From: Hirsutella rhossiliensis
Lineage: Eukaryota > Ascomycota > Sordariomycetes > Hypocreales > Ophiocordycipitaceae
Direction: 5' to 3'
DNA: 64,000 nt
NCBI RefSeq assembly: GCF_020360975.1
Contig: NW_025408673.1
Coordinates: 1,240,001-1,304,000, forward strand
Below, one piece after another: positions 23,004-36,560 of the stretch (within the stretch, counting starts at the first letter, position 1; every line of letters begins with the position of its first letter). Below the pieces are notes generated by a model. That model was not told the origin of the DNA and made no database searches. It saw only the letters and a program-made list of their open reading frames with translations. The translations under genes and the position numbers were made by a program.

Positions 23004-26000
23004 TTAGTAGTCTTAGCTAGCTATAGAGCCTAGGGGCTTATAACTAATTAAGGAAAGGGTAGCTATAAAGGTAATAATAAAGGAAAGGTTAGTTTAGTTC
23101 CTCCCGCGCGGTAATTTTCCCCCTTAAGGGCCCTAGGGCACCTAGGTTACTCCTTTTTAAGCTACTTAGCTATCCCTATCTCTATTTTAGCTAAGAAGGT
23201 TAAAAGAGCTTCCCTTCCTTCCTTAGAGCTATAGAGAATAGGTAGGCTAAGGGCCCCCTTCCGTCTCTTAAAGGTTTAGTAAAGGACCTTTCTTTCCCTC
23301 CTATAGTTTAGGTACCTTAGGAGAAGGTGCCTAGCTATATACCTTCTTTAGCTATAGCGGTAGTCGTCTTAGTCTACCTTATTAGTCCTTTTTAAGAAGG
23401 AAAATAAGAAGCCGGCCTTAAAAAGGAGCTAGTAAAAGGCCGAGAGGGTCGGCCTAGGCCTCCCTATAAGGTCCTTTTCTAGGCTAAGGGCTAAGCGGGG
23501 GGTCCTTTAAATAGATATATAGTGCTTGCCTAGGCCCTTAGCCCTAGGGCCTTTAGCCGCCTTAGTAGCCTAGAGTCCCTTTTAATAGTCCTTAGTAGCT
23601 TACTAGACCTTTCTTTATAAGTAGCTAATAGAGACTAAGGGTATCCCTTAGGTAGGGGCCCTTAAGACTCTTTTAGCTAGCTAGTTAGCTAGCTCGTTAC
23701 TAAAGATCCCTAGGTAGCTAGGGTACTAGTATAGCTATATATTATAAAAGGCTTCTAAGCTAGATAAGAGCCTTTTAATATATATAGCTAGGTCTAAGAA
23801 ACCTATAACCTTTTATATAGCGGCTTAGCTATCTATAAAGATATAGGTATCTATAAGGGGGCTAGGAGGGCTAAGCTTTAAGGGCCGAGGCCTCTTAGCT
23901 AGGTCCTCTAAGACCCTTAGTATCGCGAATAGCTCTATATTAGCTACTTTAATCGAGGGCCCTAGGTTCTTATAGTACGCCTTAATAGGCCTATTTTCTA
24001 AGCTTATTTTATAGAAGAAGTAAGCGTTAGTCTCTATAAGGGACCCCTTAAGGCACCCCTTAAAGCCGTTAGTATAAAAGGTTAGGGGCTATAACATAAA
24101 GTCTTCTAGGCTAGCTAGGCTAGCTAAGAGGCATTAATATTACTTCTTAGCTAAGGGCTTAGGGGCCTTTATTATTATAATAAAGGCCTTAGGCTCTAGG
24201 GCCTATAAGGGCTCCTAGCTAGCTTTCCTTCTTTCTAAGTTATAATTAGGTCCTATAAAGGCTACTAGGCCTTTAAGGAGGCGGAAGAGCTATATATATA
24301 GCTTAATATAGCTTAAGGCCCTTAGGTTAAAGCTTAAGTTAGCGAGGTTATCCTATATAGCTAGGTTATAAGCCTACCTTATAAGGTAACTAAGTAAGAA
24401 GTATAGGGTCTAGAGGGCGTAAGAGAGGTATACCCTTTTAAATTATACCTTTAGTAATAGTAGGGCCGCTTTAGCTTCTAAGGCCCTAATAAGGGATCCT
24501 TTAAAGGCCCCTAAGACCTTTAAAAGAGCTTAGTTTTATAGCTTTTAAAAAGACTTTATAAGGTTCTTAGGGGTCTTAGGCCCCTTATACTAAAGTTAGG
24601 CCCTATAGTTTACTATAGAGGTTATATAGGCCTAGTAAAGCTATTTAGAGGCTTTAAGTAATAGGCCTTTTTATATAGAGGTTAAGCGGGATAGTCCTTT
24701 AAAGGTAGCTTATATAAATACTACCTTCTTCTTAATATATTATTTAAATAAGAGCTTAGAATTAAAAAAGACCCCTAGCTACTATATTAAGGGCTTTACC
24801 TCGAAAAATAAGCCTCCTACTATTATACCCTTTAAAATAAGCTATCGTTACTTACTAAAGTAAATAAGTTCTATCTTTAAAGGGTTAAAGTAGACCCCTT
24901 AGTCTTTAGCTTATTCGAATAGGTTAGTAGCTATTACTTCTAGCTACCGAACGTTCTTTTTAGCCGAGGTCGATATTATAGAGATACTAAAGTTATCTAT
25001 ATAAGATAGCTAGTATCTCTTAGCCGCTAATATCCCCCTTATATATAAAAGGAATAAAATAAGGATAATAAGGGACCCTTAAAGCACCCCTATTACTAAG
25101 TCTATAAGGGGCTAGACTTACCCCTTAAAGGCTAGCTAGATCTTTCTTTTAGTAAGGAAGTAGTCTACCTAGCTTATAAGGGCCTTAAGGGGGTTTAATT
25201 CCTTTAGGACCCTTATAAGCTATTCCTTTAATACGAAATTAAAGGCGCCCTTTATATCTAATAAGAGGGTACTAGTAATAGCCTTCTTATTAGACTCCCG
25301 CTTCTTTTAGATATAGTATAGAAGGAGGAGGGCCGTATCTATAGCTAACCACTGCTTTCGTCCCCTTAGCTATATAGGGTTTAAAAGCCTAGCTATATTA
25401 GCTAAATAGCTTAGCTAGGTAGCGTATAGCTTTTTAAGGACTTTTCCTAAGTAGTTAAGTAGACTTATAACTATATAGGCCTTAAGGATAATATAGTCTT
25501 ACTTATTTTACTTAGGAAGTATAATTCCTATAGCTTCCTTCTATACCTTAAGGTAGTATCCTTAGTTAAATAAAGCTTTATAGGCCCTATTAAAGACCGT
25601 AGGGATAGCCTTATATACGTATTAAATAGGGAGGAAGCTAAGGGAGTCTAGGCTAAGGGCTTTTTTATTAAAAGAGCTAAAAATAGCCCTCTTAATCTTA
25701 GGGTCCTTTAGCTTTAGCTAGTCCTACTTAACCGTGCCCTTACTACTTATATAGCCTAGGGGCTCTTCTTTTTCTAGGCTCTAAGGGGGGCTAAAGGGAG
25801 GGCTAGGGCTAGGGTCTAGGGTTAGGAAAAAGGTTATTAGGAAGGCCTTATATTTTTCTATAAAGGTATTAGCTTTTACCTCTATCCCTTTTTTTATATA
25901 TAAGATACTAGGAAGGGTAGGGTTAGCTTTAGCCTTAGTAAAGGAAAAGGCTATAAAGATATCTTTTCCTATTACCTTTATTAAAAAGCTCTCTTAGTAT

Positions 26001-27166
26001 TACTTTTTAGTAGCTTTAATAGTATACTTAAAGCTATTTCGGGCCTTTATAAAGCTCTTCTAGCTCTTTTTATCCTAGGCTAGCCTATTAGCCTATTAGG
26101 CTAAGCTTAGGGCTTTTTAAAGGTATATTAGCTCGTTAGTCTACTAAGGCTTAGATCCCTTATAAGGCCTCTTTTTCGGTATCGCTATATTTAAGGCCTT
26201 TATAAAGGTTCTTATTAAAAGGAAAGCTATCCCTTCTAAGTTATCTCTTTTTATAGCCCTCTTTATAGCTATAAAGAAGTCTTATTCCTTCTTAGCTAAG
26301 TATTTTAAGAATACCTTTTAGTCTACTTTCTTATAGTTATAGGTAGTAGGCCTAGCTAGTAGTAGCCTATTAAGGCCCCTTAAGCTAGCTTTAAAGGCTA
26401 TAGGCTTATAATCTAAGCTTATAGCCTCTAGGAAGCGGAAGTTAGCCTAGGTTAGCTATTTAAAGGGGCTATAAAAAGTAAGGTCTATAACTAAGGCCCT
26501 TTTTAAGCCTTTCCTTTAATAAGTGCCTTTTATAGCTACCTTAAGATCCGTTAGTAAGGAAGCCTTATAGCGGTCGAGCTAGCTAATAAGGGCTTCTACC
26601 TTATAGGCCTTAAAGGGTTCTATAAAAGGGTTCTAATAAGAGTAGTATAAGTTAAAGTCCCTTACTAGTAAGAAAGGCTACTATAGGAGCTAGGCTATTA
26701 GTAGTAGCCTTTTTATTATAAGGGGCCCTTACTAGCCTTAGCTAGCTAGGGCCCCTTTAACTTCTTTTTTATTATATAGGTTAATAAGGGTAAACGGCTT
26801 AGCGCTTTTTACCTTTATAGCCTATATATTAGGATCGTAAAAGAGGTTAAAGCTAGGGCTAGCTTCTATCTAAGCTTGCTTCCTCTTATAAGCTATAACC
26901 CTAGGCCTCTTAATAAGCTTAGGAAAGTTAGTAGAGGGGATAGGGGTTATAACGTTATAGGCCGGATACTATATAGGGATATAGCTATTATTAATCTTAT
27001 AAAGGTAAGGCTCTTATAATAAGATAAGGTCCGCTCTTATTTTTAGGGCTTACTTTAAGATCGATAAGTTAGCTATTTCCTACCTATTAGTATTATACTA
27101 TATAATACTAATAGGGTCGTAGTTAAGCCTAGGGGGCCTAAGGGGCTTTAAGGGCCCTATAAGCGT
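22990..27166 (-). pseudogene. LINE-1 ORF2: APE endonuclease, RT, RNase H
   Basis: Read from right to left. The APE-type endonuclease is at about 27,090-26,390, matching LINE-2 sequence at 55,430-55,972 plus 63,825-64,000. Reverse transcriptase is at about 26,050-24,500; the catalytic box reads SYIDNFSIS near 25,000, with Asn for the second Asp, as RIP would cause. RNase H is at about 24,150-23,650. The C-terminal Cys/His tail is near 23,340-23,400, with the key codons again turned to Tyr. Order and tail fit the Tad clade of fungal LINEs. Stops are frequent. Confidence 0.8.
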
Positions 27167-27171
27167 AAAGG

Positions 27172-27651
27172 TGTTACGACCACGGTCTAGCGAACCGCGG
27201 GACCAGCACATATCACGAGGACACGTAACGTAGGGAGCAAGGAACATTAGACGGACCGACGGGCCAATTAAGTTTAGAGCGACGGGTTACTCTAGCGCTC
27301 TAACGCTCTACGGCTAGGATCGTAGGATCGCCCTAGCGCCCCAGCGCTCCTAGACGACGGGATCACCTAGTGCTCTCGGCGATCTAGGGAAGCTCTCGAG
27401 ATATATAAGGAAGGAACGGAACACTCCTTTAGACAGATAGCTCGATAGCTTTCAATATAATTATTACGATCTCTATTACGATCTTATCTCTAATTCCGAT
27501 TACTTAATTACCTAGTTATAGTCTACGGTCTACGACCTCCGACTTATTACTAACGTAATATATATATTATTGCTTAGACCTCGCCCTATTATATCTACTA
27601 ACATAAACCCCACGATAGGTTTATCCCTTAGGAATAATACCGGTCGTTATA
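27172..27651 (+). repeat. Gypsy A 5' LTR
   Basis: It starts TGTTACGACC and ends GGTCGTTATA. It is 480 bp, the same length as the 3' copy, and differs mostly by C/T and G/A changes. The end would be ACA before RIP. Confidence 0.93.
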
Positions 27652-27712
27652 CGTTAAAAGCTCTTATTTAGTGCAATACCGCGTTACTCTAAGCAATATC
27701 GCAACTATTAAT

Positions 27713-30260
27713 ATACCTATATAGTAAACTAGATTAACTAACTCTAGAGCTACTATATCGCCTTAGGATATAATGCGCGAGATTATCACCCTTCGATATA
27801 AGGTATAGTTACTTAGGAACGGAGGAGGCAACGGATAAGTTAGGGACCTTAGAGAAGCAGTTAAACTAAAGCAGCTAGGACCATTCGACGGTACTTATAG
27901 CACTCTTTAAGACTTTATTACCTAACTTAAGGCCTACTATTAGTTTTACCCGACGAAACTTTCGAACCTAGTCGAAAATGTACTCTACGTAGGAAATTAT
28001 TTATCTAGAACGGCACTCGCCTAGTTTAGACCTATTATAAGGGACTATCTCGACAACTAACGAGCATAACGAAATAGCGAAACGGACGAAGTCTTTGCTA
28101 GTTTCTAAGGATTTAAAGAAGCTATTACTAAGGTATTTAGAACAACCGACGAAGAACGAGAAGCCGAATAGAAACTTTAAGAACTCCGATAAAGGACCTT
28201 AGTATCGGACTATGCTGCTAAATTCCGTTAAGTTACCTTAAAACTTAAATAGGACAACGAACCCCTTATATCGCGATTCTACGACGGACTTAGGGAAGAA
28301 GTTAAGGACGAACTCTATAAGGAAGATCGACCCGACGGCCTCTTAAACTATATCGCTATAGTAGTACGAATCGACGATAGATAGTATACGCGACGCTAAG
28401 AAAAGAAATAAGGAAGAGGAAACTAGAACCCTTCCTATAGGAATAACTTTAACCGACGCGCTAACTATAAAAAGAAGCGCGAAACTCCTATTGCCTACGC
28501 CTATATAACTAACCTAGGCAGGATAGATCTAAATATAATATAGAAAAGCAAAGGAAAGTGTTTTAACTACGGGAAACCTAGACATTACTCTAAAGAATAT
28601 AGACAACCTCGCAAGGAGAAGAAAACCTACTAGGCACCAGCCCTAGAAGGTAAGAAACACCTAAACGCTACTAATAAATAGGAACTAAAGTATAAACTCC
28701 TTAGTTAGACTATATACTACGACGACGAATATATAGTATACTGAAGCGATAAGAACGGTACTAGATAGTTCCTAAAGCTACTAAAGAAAACCCTTATAAT
28801 AATATAACGAAGGGATCCTAAAATATAGAAATAAGTTAAATTCGCAGAGCTAGAACACCCCTATCCTAAAGGAGTCTCCTAAGACTAGATTAGGAAGAAC
28901 GGCAAACGATTCTAAGAAGATATACGAAATAAAAATCGATAATAACGACGGGCAGTCTATAAGCAATATAATAAAGAAGACACGGACGTAGCCCTTATAC
29001 TTACGAAACTTAGATAATAACCTAAAGAGGAACAACGAAGTATCGACGATATAAGCTCTAAAGAATAAGAAATACCTAGAGAAACGGAAGACGAGAACGA
29101 ACTCGTACTACCACCCTCGTTACTAAGGGAAAATACTACGATTAGAGAACACGCTCTATACTTCGAAGAATTCGAAGAAATACTTAAAATTACAACCTAA
29201 TAAACACCTTAAATTCTCACGGAAAACTAATAAGCTATATTAATTTAATATTAACCGGCACTATATAGAGGAGACTACGCTATAGCTATCGCCGTAGTCG
29301 ATACCTTTATAGCTCTATAACGAGAATAGCAACCACGAGGAGAATTTAAAGACGATCTATAAACACTACTTACTTATAAGCACTATAAGCATATTTTATA
29401 GATATTATACGTCTACCTAGATTATATAATATACTTCTAGATAAAGGCACGATACAACGCCTTCCCGGTTAGGTTTAAAGGATAAGTACTTTCGAAACCC
29501 TACCTAAGCATAGAACTAGACTACTAGAAAATCGATTAACGCTACCTAAACGACTAAGTTATATTATTAAAACCCGATTACGGTATATTACTTAAATGCC
29601 GCGATAATTACGGTTTATTAACGAGATATCTTTTAGAGATATATAAAATCTATAGACACGCTAAAATAGAAGAATAGTATAACGCTACTCGCTTTAAGGC
29701 ATCCGAACTATTAATCTTCTAAAGACTTACGTAACGAGTTAAATGCGACGAAGAAGATTATAACGAATATATATACCCGAACTATAGAGTTTATAAATAC
29801 GAAAAAGCACGAGCATAGTATAAACGATATAACGGTGCACTAAAAGATTATTAGTAATACGTATAAAGGCTATAAGCCGTATTCGACTAAGGAAAAATCG
29901 ACACGGAAATACTACGCGAAAAACAGAAAGACGCTAAACGAAAACTCGACCTTTAGTACGAAAACGAATAGAATTATAAAGCATAGTACGCAATTAACTA
30001 CGAAGTAGTATAATATAAACGATATAGCGTCGAGAAATAAGAAATCTTCGATTAGCTATAAGAAATCAGTCTCTTAAGCCCCGATACGATACTACGCGAC
30101 GAAAATATAAAGAAACGATATTAATAATAAATCGAAGAAGAATACCTAAATAAAACGAATAAGGACTAGGCAAAAAACGAGGTACGCTATCTATAAAAGG
30201 GATATAGACTAGCACGACACGATAAGATCTAAGGACCCTATGTATAGCAACGGCAAGCTA
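27713..30260 (+). pseudogene. Gypsy A gag with CCHC zinc knuckle and long C-terminal spacer
   Basis: By comparison with copy C (start at 63,313, minus strand) the start codon is ATA at 27,713, destroyed by RIP. The capsid-like part is at about 27,900-28,390 (DFITQLKAYY, RFYDGLREEVKDELY). The zinc knuckle at 28,559-28,603 reads CFNYGKPRHYSKEY, that is CX2CX4HX4C with two Cys now Tyr. Some 1.7 kb of Lys/Glu/Tyr-rich coding sequence then follows before the protease. I recognise no domain in that spacer, and it is also present in B and C. Confidence 0.75.
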
Positions 30261-30279
30261 TAGCGACTAAATAGTATTA

Positions 30280-33200
30280 GATATCTAAATCGCGGGATAT
30301 TATATACGTATACTTTTAGACTACGGCGCGATAGGCAATTACGTTTTACCTAAAGTCGTTAATCGTTACCGACTTATATAGAGATATAAGATAGATCTAT
30401 ATAAACTCACGAATATCGAAGCAGAGGCCTTTAACTATAACAACGGAATTATTAATATAGAGATTAATTACCTCGATATTAATATCTAGGGCCACGACGA
30501 ATAAGTTAACTTCGATATTATAGATATTAGAGAACACGACCTTATATTAGGACTTCTATAGCTATAGGAGAGCAACCTATTAATTAACTAGAAAACTAGC
30601 TAGCTACGTTAGAACAAAGACGTAAGTTTCTAGGACTAGTAGATTTAAGAGAAAGCAAAATTTTGCGATAATTTAGCTACTAAATAGGATAAAAGGGATA
30701 ACCGTTTAAGTAAATTATTACGGGCTTTAGCGATACAAACGAAAATAGTAACCGAACTAGCGGATATAATAAAATCGACTAATAAGACCTACGTACTAAC
30801 TAACACGGCTATATAACCTAGCATCCGATATAAATAGAATAAAGGATATAATACAAAGATCTAAAGAGTTATTACTACTCTAAGGAAAGACCTTAAATAA
30901 ATTAATAAGAGCTTAAGTTAAGAGAAACTAGCTCTTAAAGGAAAGAATAAAGCCTATAAGATAGAATAAAGAACATCCCCTAGGAATACCGGAAATACGA
31001 TAAACTCTTTAAGGAAGAACTTAAGATAGGGTTACCCGAATATAGCTAATAGGACCACGAAATTTATCTTAAGGATAGAATAACGCCGACGTTCTATAAA
31101 ATCTATAACCTAAACGAAAAGCAACTATAAACGCTACGCGACTACCTTAACGAGAATCTACGAAAAGGATATATACGAATATTAATATCTAAAGCAGGCT
31201 ATCTAGTTATATTTATTCTAAAGAAAAACGGTAAGCTACGACTAGTTATCGACTATAGACGCTTAAACGATATTATAATAAAGGACCGAATACTATTACC
31301 GCTTATATCGGAACTACGAGATCGACTATACGGCAAAAAATAGTTTATAGCCCTCGACCTTAAAGGCGCCTATAACTTAATACGTATAAAAAAGGGACGC
31401 GAATAGATAATAGCCTTTAGAACGAAATTCAGACTATTCGAATATCTAGTAATGATATTTAGACTTATAAATGCACTAGCTACCTTCTAACGGATAATTA
31501 ATAATATCCTACGCAAACACTTAGATATCTTTATAGTAGTATACCTAGATAATATCCTAATCTTCTCGGACACCCTAGAAGAATATAAGGAATACGTCTA
31601 TAAGGTACTCCGCGTACTTTAGAATGCGAAGTTACTAGTTAAACTAGAGAAAAGTAAGTTCTATATATAGGAAGTAGACTTCCTCGGATATACGATCTTA
31701 CTAAGAGAGATATAGATATAATAAGATAAGATTAACTTAGTTAAAGAATAGCTAACGCTAAAGAATATTAAGGACGTATAAAGTTTCCTAGGATTTATAA
31801 ATTACTACCGACGATTTATTAAAGATTTCGGAAAGATTATAGCACTACTATACGACTTAATAAAGAAGGAAAAAGGATTTATATAGGACGATAAAGCCAA
31901 CGAAGCTTTCGAATATATTAAGACTACGATTACGTAAGAACTAGTCTTAACTACCTTCGATCTAGAATAATAAATCGAACTCGAAACCGATATATTAGAC
32001 TTTGCTCTAGGAGTATAAATCGGATAAAAAGACGATAAAGGAAGACTACGACTAATTGCATTTTACTCGAAAAAGCTATATAGCGTAGAACTTAATTACC
32101 CTATCTACGATAAAGAATTCCTCGCAATTATTTAAGCTTTTAAGGAATTTCGACACTACCTTCTTAGAAGTAAGTATAAAGTTAAGGTCTATATAGATTA
32201 TAAGAATATCTTATACTTTGCAATAATATAATAGTTAAACGGACGATAGATCTAATAGGCCGAATACTTATTAGAATTCGACTACGAAATAATCTATAGG
32301 AAAGGAATAGAAAACGGTCGAGCTAATGCCCTTAGTCGACGAAGTAACCACGATATAAGAGCACCTATAGCGAAAGAATAGCTCCTAGAAATCAACGAAA
32401 ACGGAAACTACTAGCAACGATAGCTAAACATAATATTTAAAGTATAACCCGACGACTCGATATACTAGAAGATCCTAAAATAGATAAAAGAATATAAAGC
32501 ACTAAAGGGATACGATATAGAATATTCGGAAGTTCTAATATATAAGAATAAAATCTAGATACTACTAGCGTTATAAGATAAAGTTATATAAGATATATAC
32601 GAATATCTAACATATAGATACTAAGGAATCCGAAGAATAATAGAACGGATTAAACGATAATATAACTTCCTATAGCTTAAGGAAGCAATACGATAAGTTA
32701 CTAAAAAATATAAACTTTGCGCACGAAGTAAAGCTAAACGATATAAGCTATACGGAGAATTATAACCGCTACTAGTACTAGAGAAACCATAGGATTTAAT
32801 AGCTTTTAATTACATTATAAAGCTACCACCGTTAAAAGAACCTATAACTAACGTTAAGTATAATAGTATATTCGTTATTACCGATAGACTAATAAAGTAC
32901 GGGTACTTTTTACCGTATAAAGAAGCAAGTAATATGGAAGAGCTAGCATATATATTCCTACGAATAATTATTAGCAATTACGGACTACCGAACGAGATTG
33001 TCTCTAATAGAGGAAGCACGTTTATAGCTAAATTTTAGCAAGCTCTTATAGCATAATTAGGGACGAAATATAAGCTTAGCATAGCTTATTACCTATAAAT
33101 AGATAGATAAATAGAACGACTTAACTAAACGCTTAAATAATATTTACGATGCTATATTAGTTACGAATAAAACGATTAGGTTAAATAGCTACTAATAGCG

Positions 33201-33830
33201 TAACTAGCTTATAATAGCTTAGTTACGGAAACAACTAAGCTCTTACTAGCATACGCTAATTACGGATATAACCTAGAAGTATTTAAGGTTACTCGATAAG
33301 GACTATAAGCGGAACGAGCGATACTATAAGCAGATTAGCTACGAAAATTGCATAAAGAAATGCAATAAGAACTTTAATTCGTTAGAGAACGAATGTCTAC
33401 TTATTATAATCGGAAAAGATTGTAAGGACTAATCTTTTAAGAGGGAGATATAGTCTACCTCGTACGACAAAACATTAAAATAAAACGACTAAGCAATAAA
33501 TTAGATTTTAAGAAACTTAGACTATTTAAGGTTAAGAAAACCATTTTAAAAGTTAACTACGAACTTTCGCTACTAATAATAATACGGATATACCTAATAT
33601 TTTATATCTTATTATTAGAACTAGCGCTACGAAACGCTAAACTATAGGAAAAAATCGAAGTTAACGACGATTAAGAATATAAAGTAGAATAAATACTAGA
33701 TATAAGAAAATAAGGTTAGTAATAAGAATACCTTATTAAGTAGAAGGGATACGGACTAGAGGAAAATACCTAGGAACTACTTAAGCACTTAACCTACTAC
33801 GGTTCTCTACTCCGATAGTTCTACTAGGCG
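30280..33830 (+). pseudogene. Gypsy A pol: protease, RT, RNase H, integrase, chromodomain
   Basis: Protease: LDYGAIGNYVLP at 30,316 (Asp codon 30,319-30,321), then HDLILGLL near 30,535. RT: KKNGKLRLVIDYRRLND near 31,225 and VVYLDNILIFSD at 31,536, where the second Asp of YLDD is Asn. RNase [21 protein letters not shown] near 32,050. Integrase: the CARSKAKR finger remnant near 32,720, the core with LITDRLIKYGYFLPY-like sequence near 32,875, NGLPNEIVSNRGSTF near 32,980 and the C-terminal ERMSTYYNRKRL near 33,405. Chromodomain: EQILDIRK to LIKQKGYGLEEN, about 33,685-33,775. The parts lie in several frames with many RIP stops. Confidence 0.9.
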
Positions 33831-34429
33831 AACCCTTACTCGGAAATATAGGGTTACTAAGAATAGTATCCTAGTCTAATACGTCTAAGGCACTAAACGA
33901 TTAAACCTCGCTAATAGCAATAGTTTCCTTATTTAATAAACAAACCGATTCGTCTCGAGAAGAACGCGTTATACTATCTTCTTTATTAATAGCTTATATA
34001 CCCCGCTAAAATAACTTACTACCTCGGTCCTTTAGGAAACGCTTCTATTTCCTAATCCGAGCTAGGCGAGCTATCGCTTCCTCTAACGCTTCTTCTACTT
34101 TCCGTTCGTCTAAATTAATCTTTTACTATTAATTTATAATGCGACGAACTAGAAAAAGAAGGAATATTAGCGAAAAGGAATAATAGGGAAGGAAAGGGAC
34201 AAAACAAATAGGCGGACGCTATATTGCACCTATTATAAGAACGGCCTGTAGAGGCATATTCGGAACACCGATTAGAACGCTCGCCGACCTTATAAGTCAG
34301 GCCTAACCGAAAACAACGGGAGTAAGGCATAATTTCAATACCGTAGATCTCGGTCTAGGATGCTAGCTCCGATCGTTAACGCGATTTATCGGAATTGCGA
34401 GAACGGGATTTTTAAACACGACTAGACAT
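33736..34429 (-). pseudogene. Antisense Zn2Cys6-like gene in gypsy copy A
   Basis: This gene lies on the strand opposite to pol, between chromodomain and 3' LTR. A start ATG at 34,429 leads to MPYSRCF and on to a cysteine cluster (about 34,330-34,220) with spacing C-X2-C-X6-C-X8-C-X2-C-X6-C once Tyr codons created by RIP are read as Cys. This matches the fungal Zn2Cys6 spacing. A pyrimidine-rich stretch ending in TTCTAG near 34,150 suggests an intron. The 3' part has Gln-rich and Glu/Arg-rich coiled-coil sequence (VEEALEEAIARLARIRK) and ends with TAA at 33,736-33,738, overlapping the chromodomain. The same gene is in copies B and C. Confidence 0.65.
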
Positions 34430-34501
34430 ACTATTAGCAGCATATCCCGAAAGGATAAAGGAACAAGGAACGGCACACTTACGCACGACGCGACAAGGGT
34501 A

Positions 34502-34509
34502 TATTTATA
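34502..34509 (-). promoter_or_regulatory. TATA box of the antisense gene, copy A
   Basis: TATAAATA on the minus strand lies 73 bases before the antisense ATG at 34,429. The same box and spacing occur in copy C, and the surrounding 100 bases are strongly conserved between A and C, more than expected for a non-functional 3' UTR. The role is inferred from position. Confidence 0.55.
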
Positions 34510-34565
34510 TACAACGGCTAAGGCAGTAGGTCTTAAGGGCAAGACTAAAAGGAGGGGAGGCATCC

Positions 34566-35045
34566 TATTACGACTACGGTCTAGCGAACCGCGGGACTAG
34601 CATATATCACGAGGACACGTAACGTAGGGAGCAAGGAATATTAGATAGACCGACGGGCCAATTAAGTTTAGAGCGACGGGTCACTTTAGCGCTCTAACGC
34701 TCTACGGCTAGGATCGTAGGATCGCCCTAGCGCCCTAGCGCTCCTAGACGACGGGATCACCTAGTGCTCTCGGCGATCTAGGGAAGCTCTCGAGATATAT
34801 AAGGAAGGAACGGAATACTCCTTTAGATAGATAGCTCGATAGCTTTTAATACAATTATTACGATCTCTATCACGATCTTATCTTTAATTCCGATTACTTA
34901 ATTACCTGGTTATAGTCTACGGTCTACGACCTCCGACTTATTACTAACGTGATATATATATTATTGCTTAGACCACGCCCTATTATATCTACTAATATAA
35001 ACCCCTCGATAGGTTTATCCCTTAGGAATAACACCGGTCGTTATA
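34566..35045 (+). repeat. Gypsy A 3' LTR and upstream polypurine tract
   Basis: The 480-bp LTR begins TATTACGACT (TG start changed to TA) and ends GGTCGTTATA. A polypurine tract, AAAAGGAGGGGAGG at 34,547-34,560, lies just upstream, as needed to prime plus-strand synthesis. Confidence 0.92.
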
Positions 35046-35050
35046 AAAGG

Positions 35051-36560
35051 GGCTTAGGCTATTAAGTATTAGTTATTCCCTTATAGACTCTATATTATAC
35101 TTTATTAGTTATAAGGTGCTCTCCTTTATAGTTATAGTATTAGACCTTAAATTAAGAGTAGCCTTAGCTAGCTTTATAGCTAAGGTAGTTATAGTCCTTA
35201 GTTAAGTGCTTTTCTAGGTAGAAAGTATACTTAATAGGCTATTAATAGGTCTAAGGGTTATAGCTAAAGGAAAGGCACTTATAGTACTATATATATATAG
35301 TATATTCCTTATATACCTTAACTTAAATCTATAGCCCTACTATATAAAGGCCTTTTTTTTAGTATTTAGCCCTTATAGCCTTTAAAGGGACTATAAAGAT
35401 AACCGATCCTACCTTCTACGTTAAGCTTAAGGTGCCTAGCTACCTAGGCTGCCCTAGGATATCGATCCCGCTAAAGGTTTTAGCTTCTATAGCGAAGATA
35501 TTAAGGATAAGGGTTTCTAAGAGGTTAGGGACGCTCTAGGCTACTAGCTTAGTTTAGCTAGTAAGAAGGTCGGCCGATTTAATAGGTAGCTCCTTAAGGT
35601 ATAGGGACTACTTCTCCTATTACTTTAGTAGCTTCTTTACTATATATAAGGCCTTTATCGTTATAACTATATTACCTTTATTTAAGGTTAATAGAGCTAA
35701 TATAGCTAGTTCCCCTATAGCCTTATTAAGCTCGTTATAAAGTATAATAAGGTTAATAGTTAGCGTTAGCGATTCCTTCTTTAGCTTTAGGATAAGTTAA
35801 AAGTCCTCTTTTACGTTCTTCTTAGCTAAGGCCTTAGCTAAGGTTTTAGCTAGGGTTTTTGCCGGAGCCTTAGTTAGGGCCTTAGCTAGGGCCTTAGGCG
35901 CTTTCTTTATAGTAACCTTAGCTTATAAGCTTACTTCGAGGTTTCCTTAAGTAGCCCTAGGCTACTAGGCGGCCTTAGGCTAGTATAGGGACTATTATAG
36001 GGGCTATTAGCGGTCTAGGGTCCTTATAGCTGCCTTCTTAAGCCCCTTTATAAGGGTCTTATAAAAGGGTTCGATTTTTTAGGCTTCTTTTAAGGCCTAA
36101 AGGGCCTATTAAAGGAAGCCCTAGGCTTGGTCCCTAAGGAAAGGGTGCTAGGGCTAGGGCTAGGTCTACTATAAGTATTAGAACGTAGGTCGGATAGGTA
36201 TAGGGCTAATAGGGCTACTAAGTATAGCTCTCTTTTACCCCTTTACTTACTTTAAGGGCTAGTTAGGCTAGAAGTAGCTAGCCTAAGGTAGGGCTAGGCT
36301 AGGCTTAAAGAGGCTAGTCTTTAGTAAAGGCTAAGTATTATCTTCTATCTTAATATCCTCTAAGTCCTAGTCTTAGGTCCTAGGCCTTTCTTCTAGGGTC
36401 CTTAGAAGGCGTTAGTCTTTTAAAGCTTCTTTTAAGCGGGCCCTAGCCTCTAAGGTACTTATTTCGACCCTTAAGTTAAGGGGGGGGGGGGTTAAGGTTA
36501 AAAGGGCCCTCCTTATATCTAGGCCAGGGTCCTAAGTTAGGTCCGGGCTTAGTTTTATTA
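35051..36560 (-). pseudogene. LINE-1 ORF1 (nucleic-acid-binding, gag-like)
   Basis: It corresponds to LINE-2 53,848-55,370. The start codon ATG of the LINE-2 copy reads ATA here (about 36,576), a RIP change. A Pro-coding homopolymer of 12 C (the G run at 36,480-36,491) lies near the N-terminus; LINE-2 has 14 C, so the two copies are in different frames there. Ala/Lys-rich repeats (KALAKALAK type, about 35,820-35,900) follow, then a CCHC-like segment near 35,130. Confidence 0.65.

Larger units (their letters stand above)
27172..35045 (+). mobile_element. Gypsy copy A: complete chromovirus, TSD AAAGG
   Basis: It is 7,874 bp with two 480-bp LTRs and AAAGG on both sides (27,167-27,171 and 35,046-35,050), inserted in LINE-1. 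The internal region reads gag with CCHC, a long spacer, protease, RT, RNase H, integrase and chromodomain, then an antisense gene before the 3' LTR. Copies B and C are the same family, with 450-455-bp LTRs, in the opposite orientation. RIP is moderate: the LTRs keep some CpA, but pol has many stops. Confidence 0.95.

Noticed and set aside
28850..29035. 61-codon minus-strand ORF in gypsy A, with a relative at 61,991-62,176
   Set aside because: It is the reverse frame of the gag spacer in two copies of one element, so sharing is due to common descent; it has no start context or domain.
34363..34563. 66-codon minus-strand ORF upstream of the antisense gene in copy A
   Set aside because: It covers the TATA box and leader of the antisense gene in another frame and is not open in copy C.
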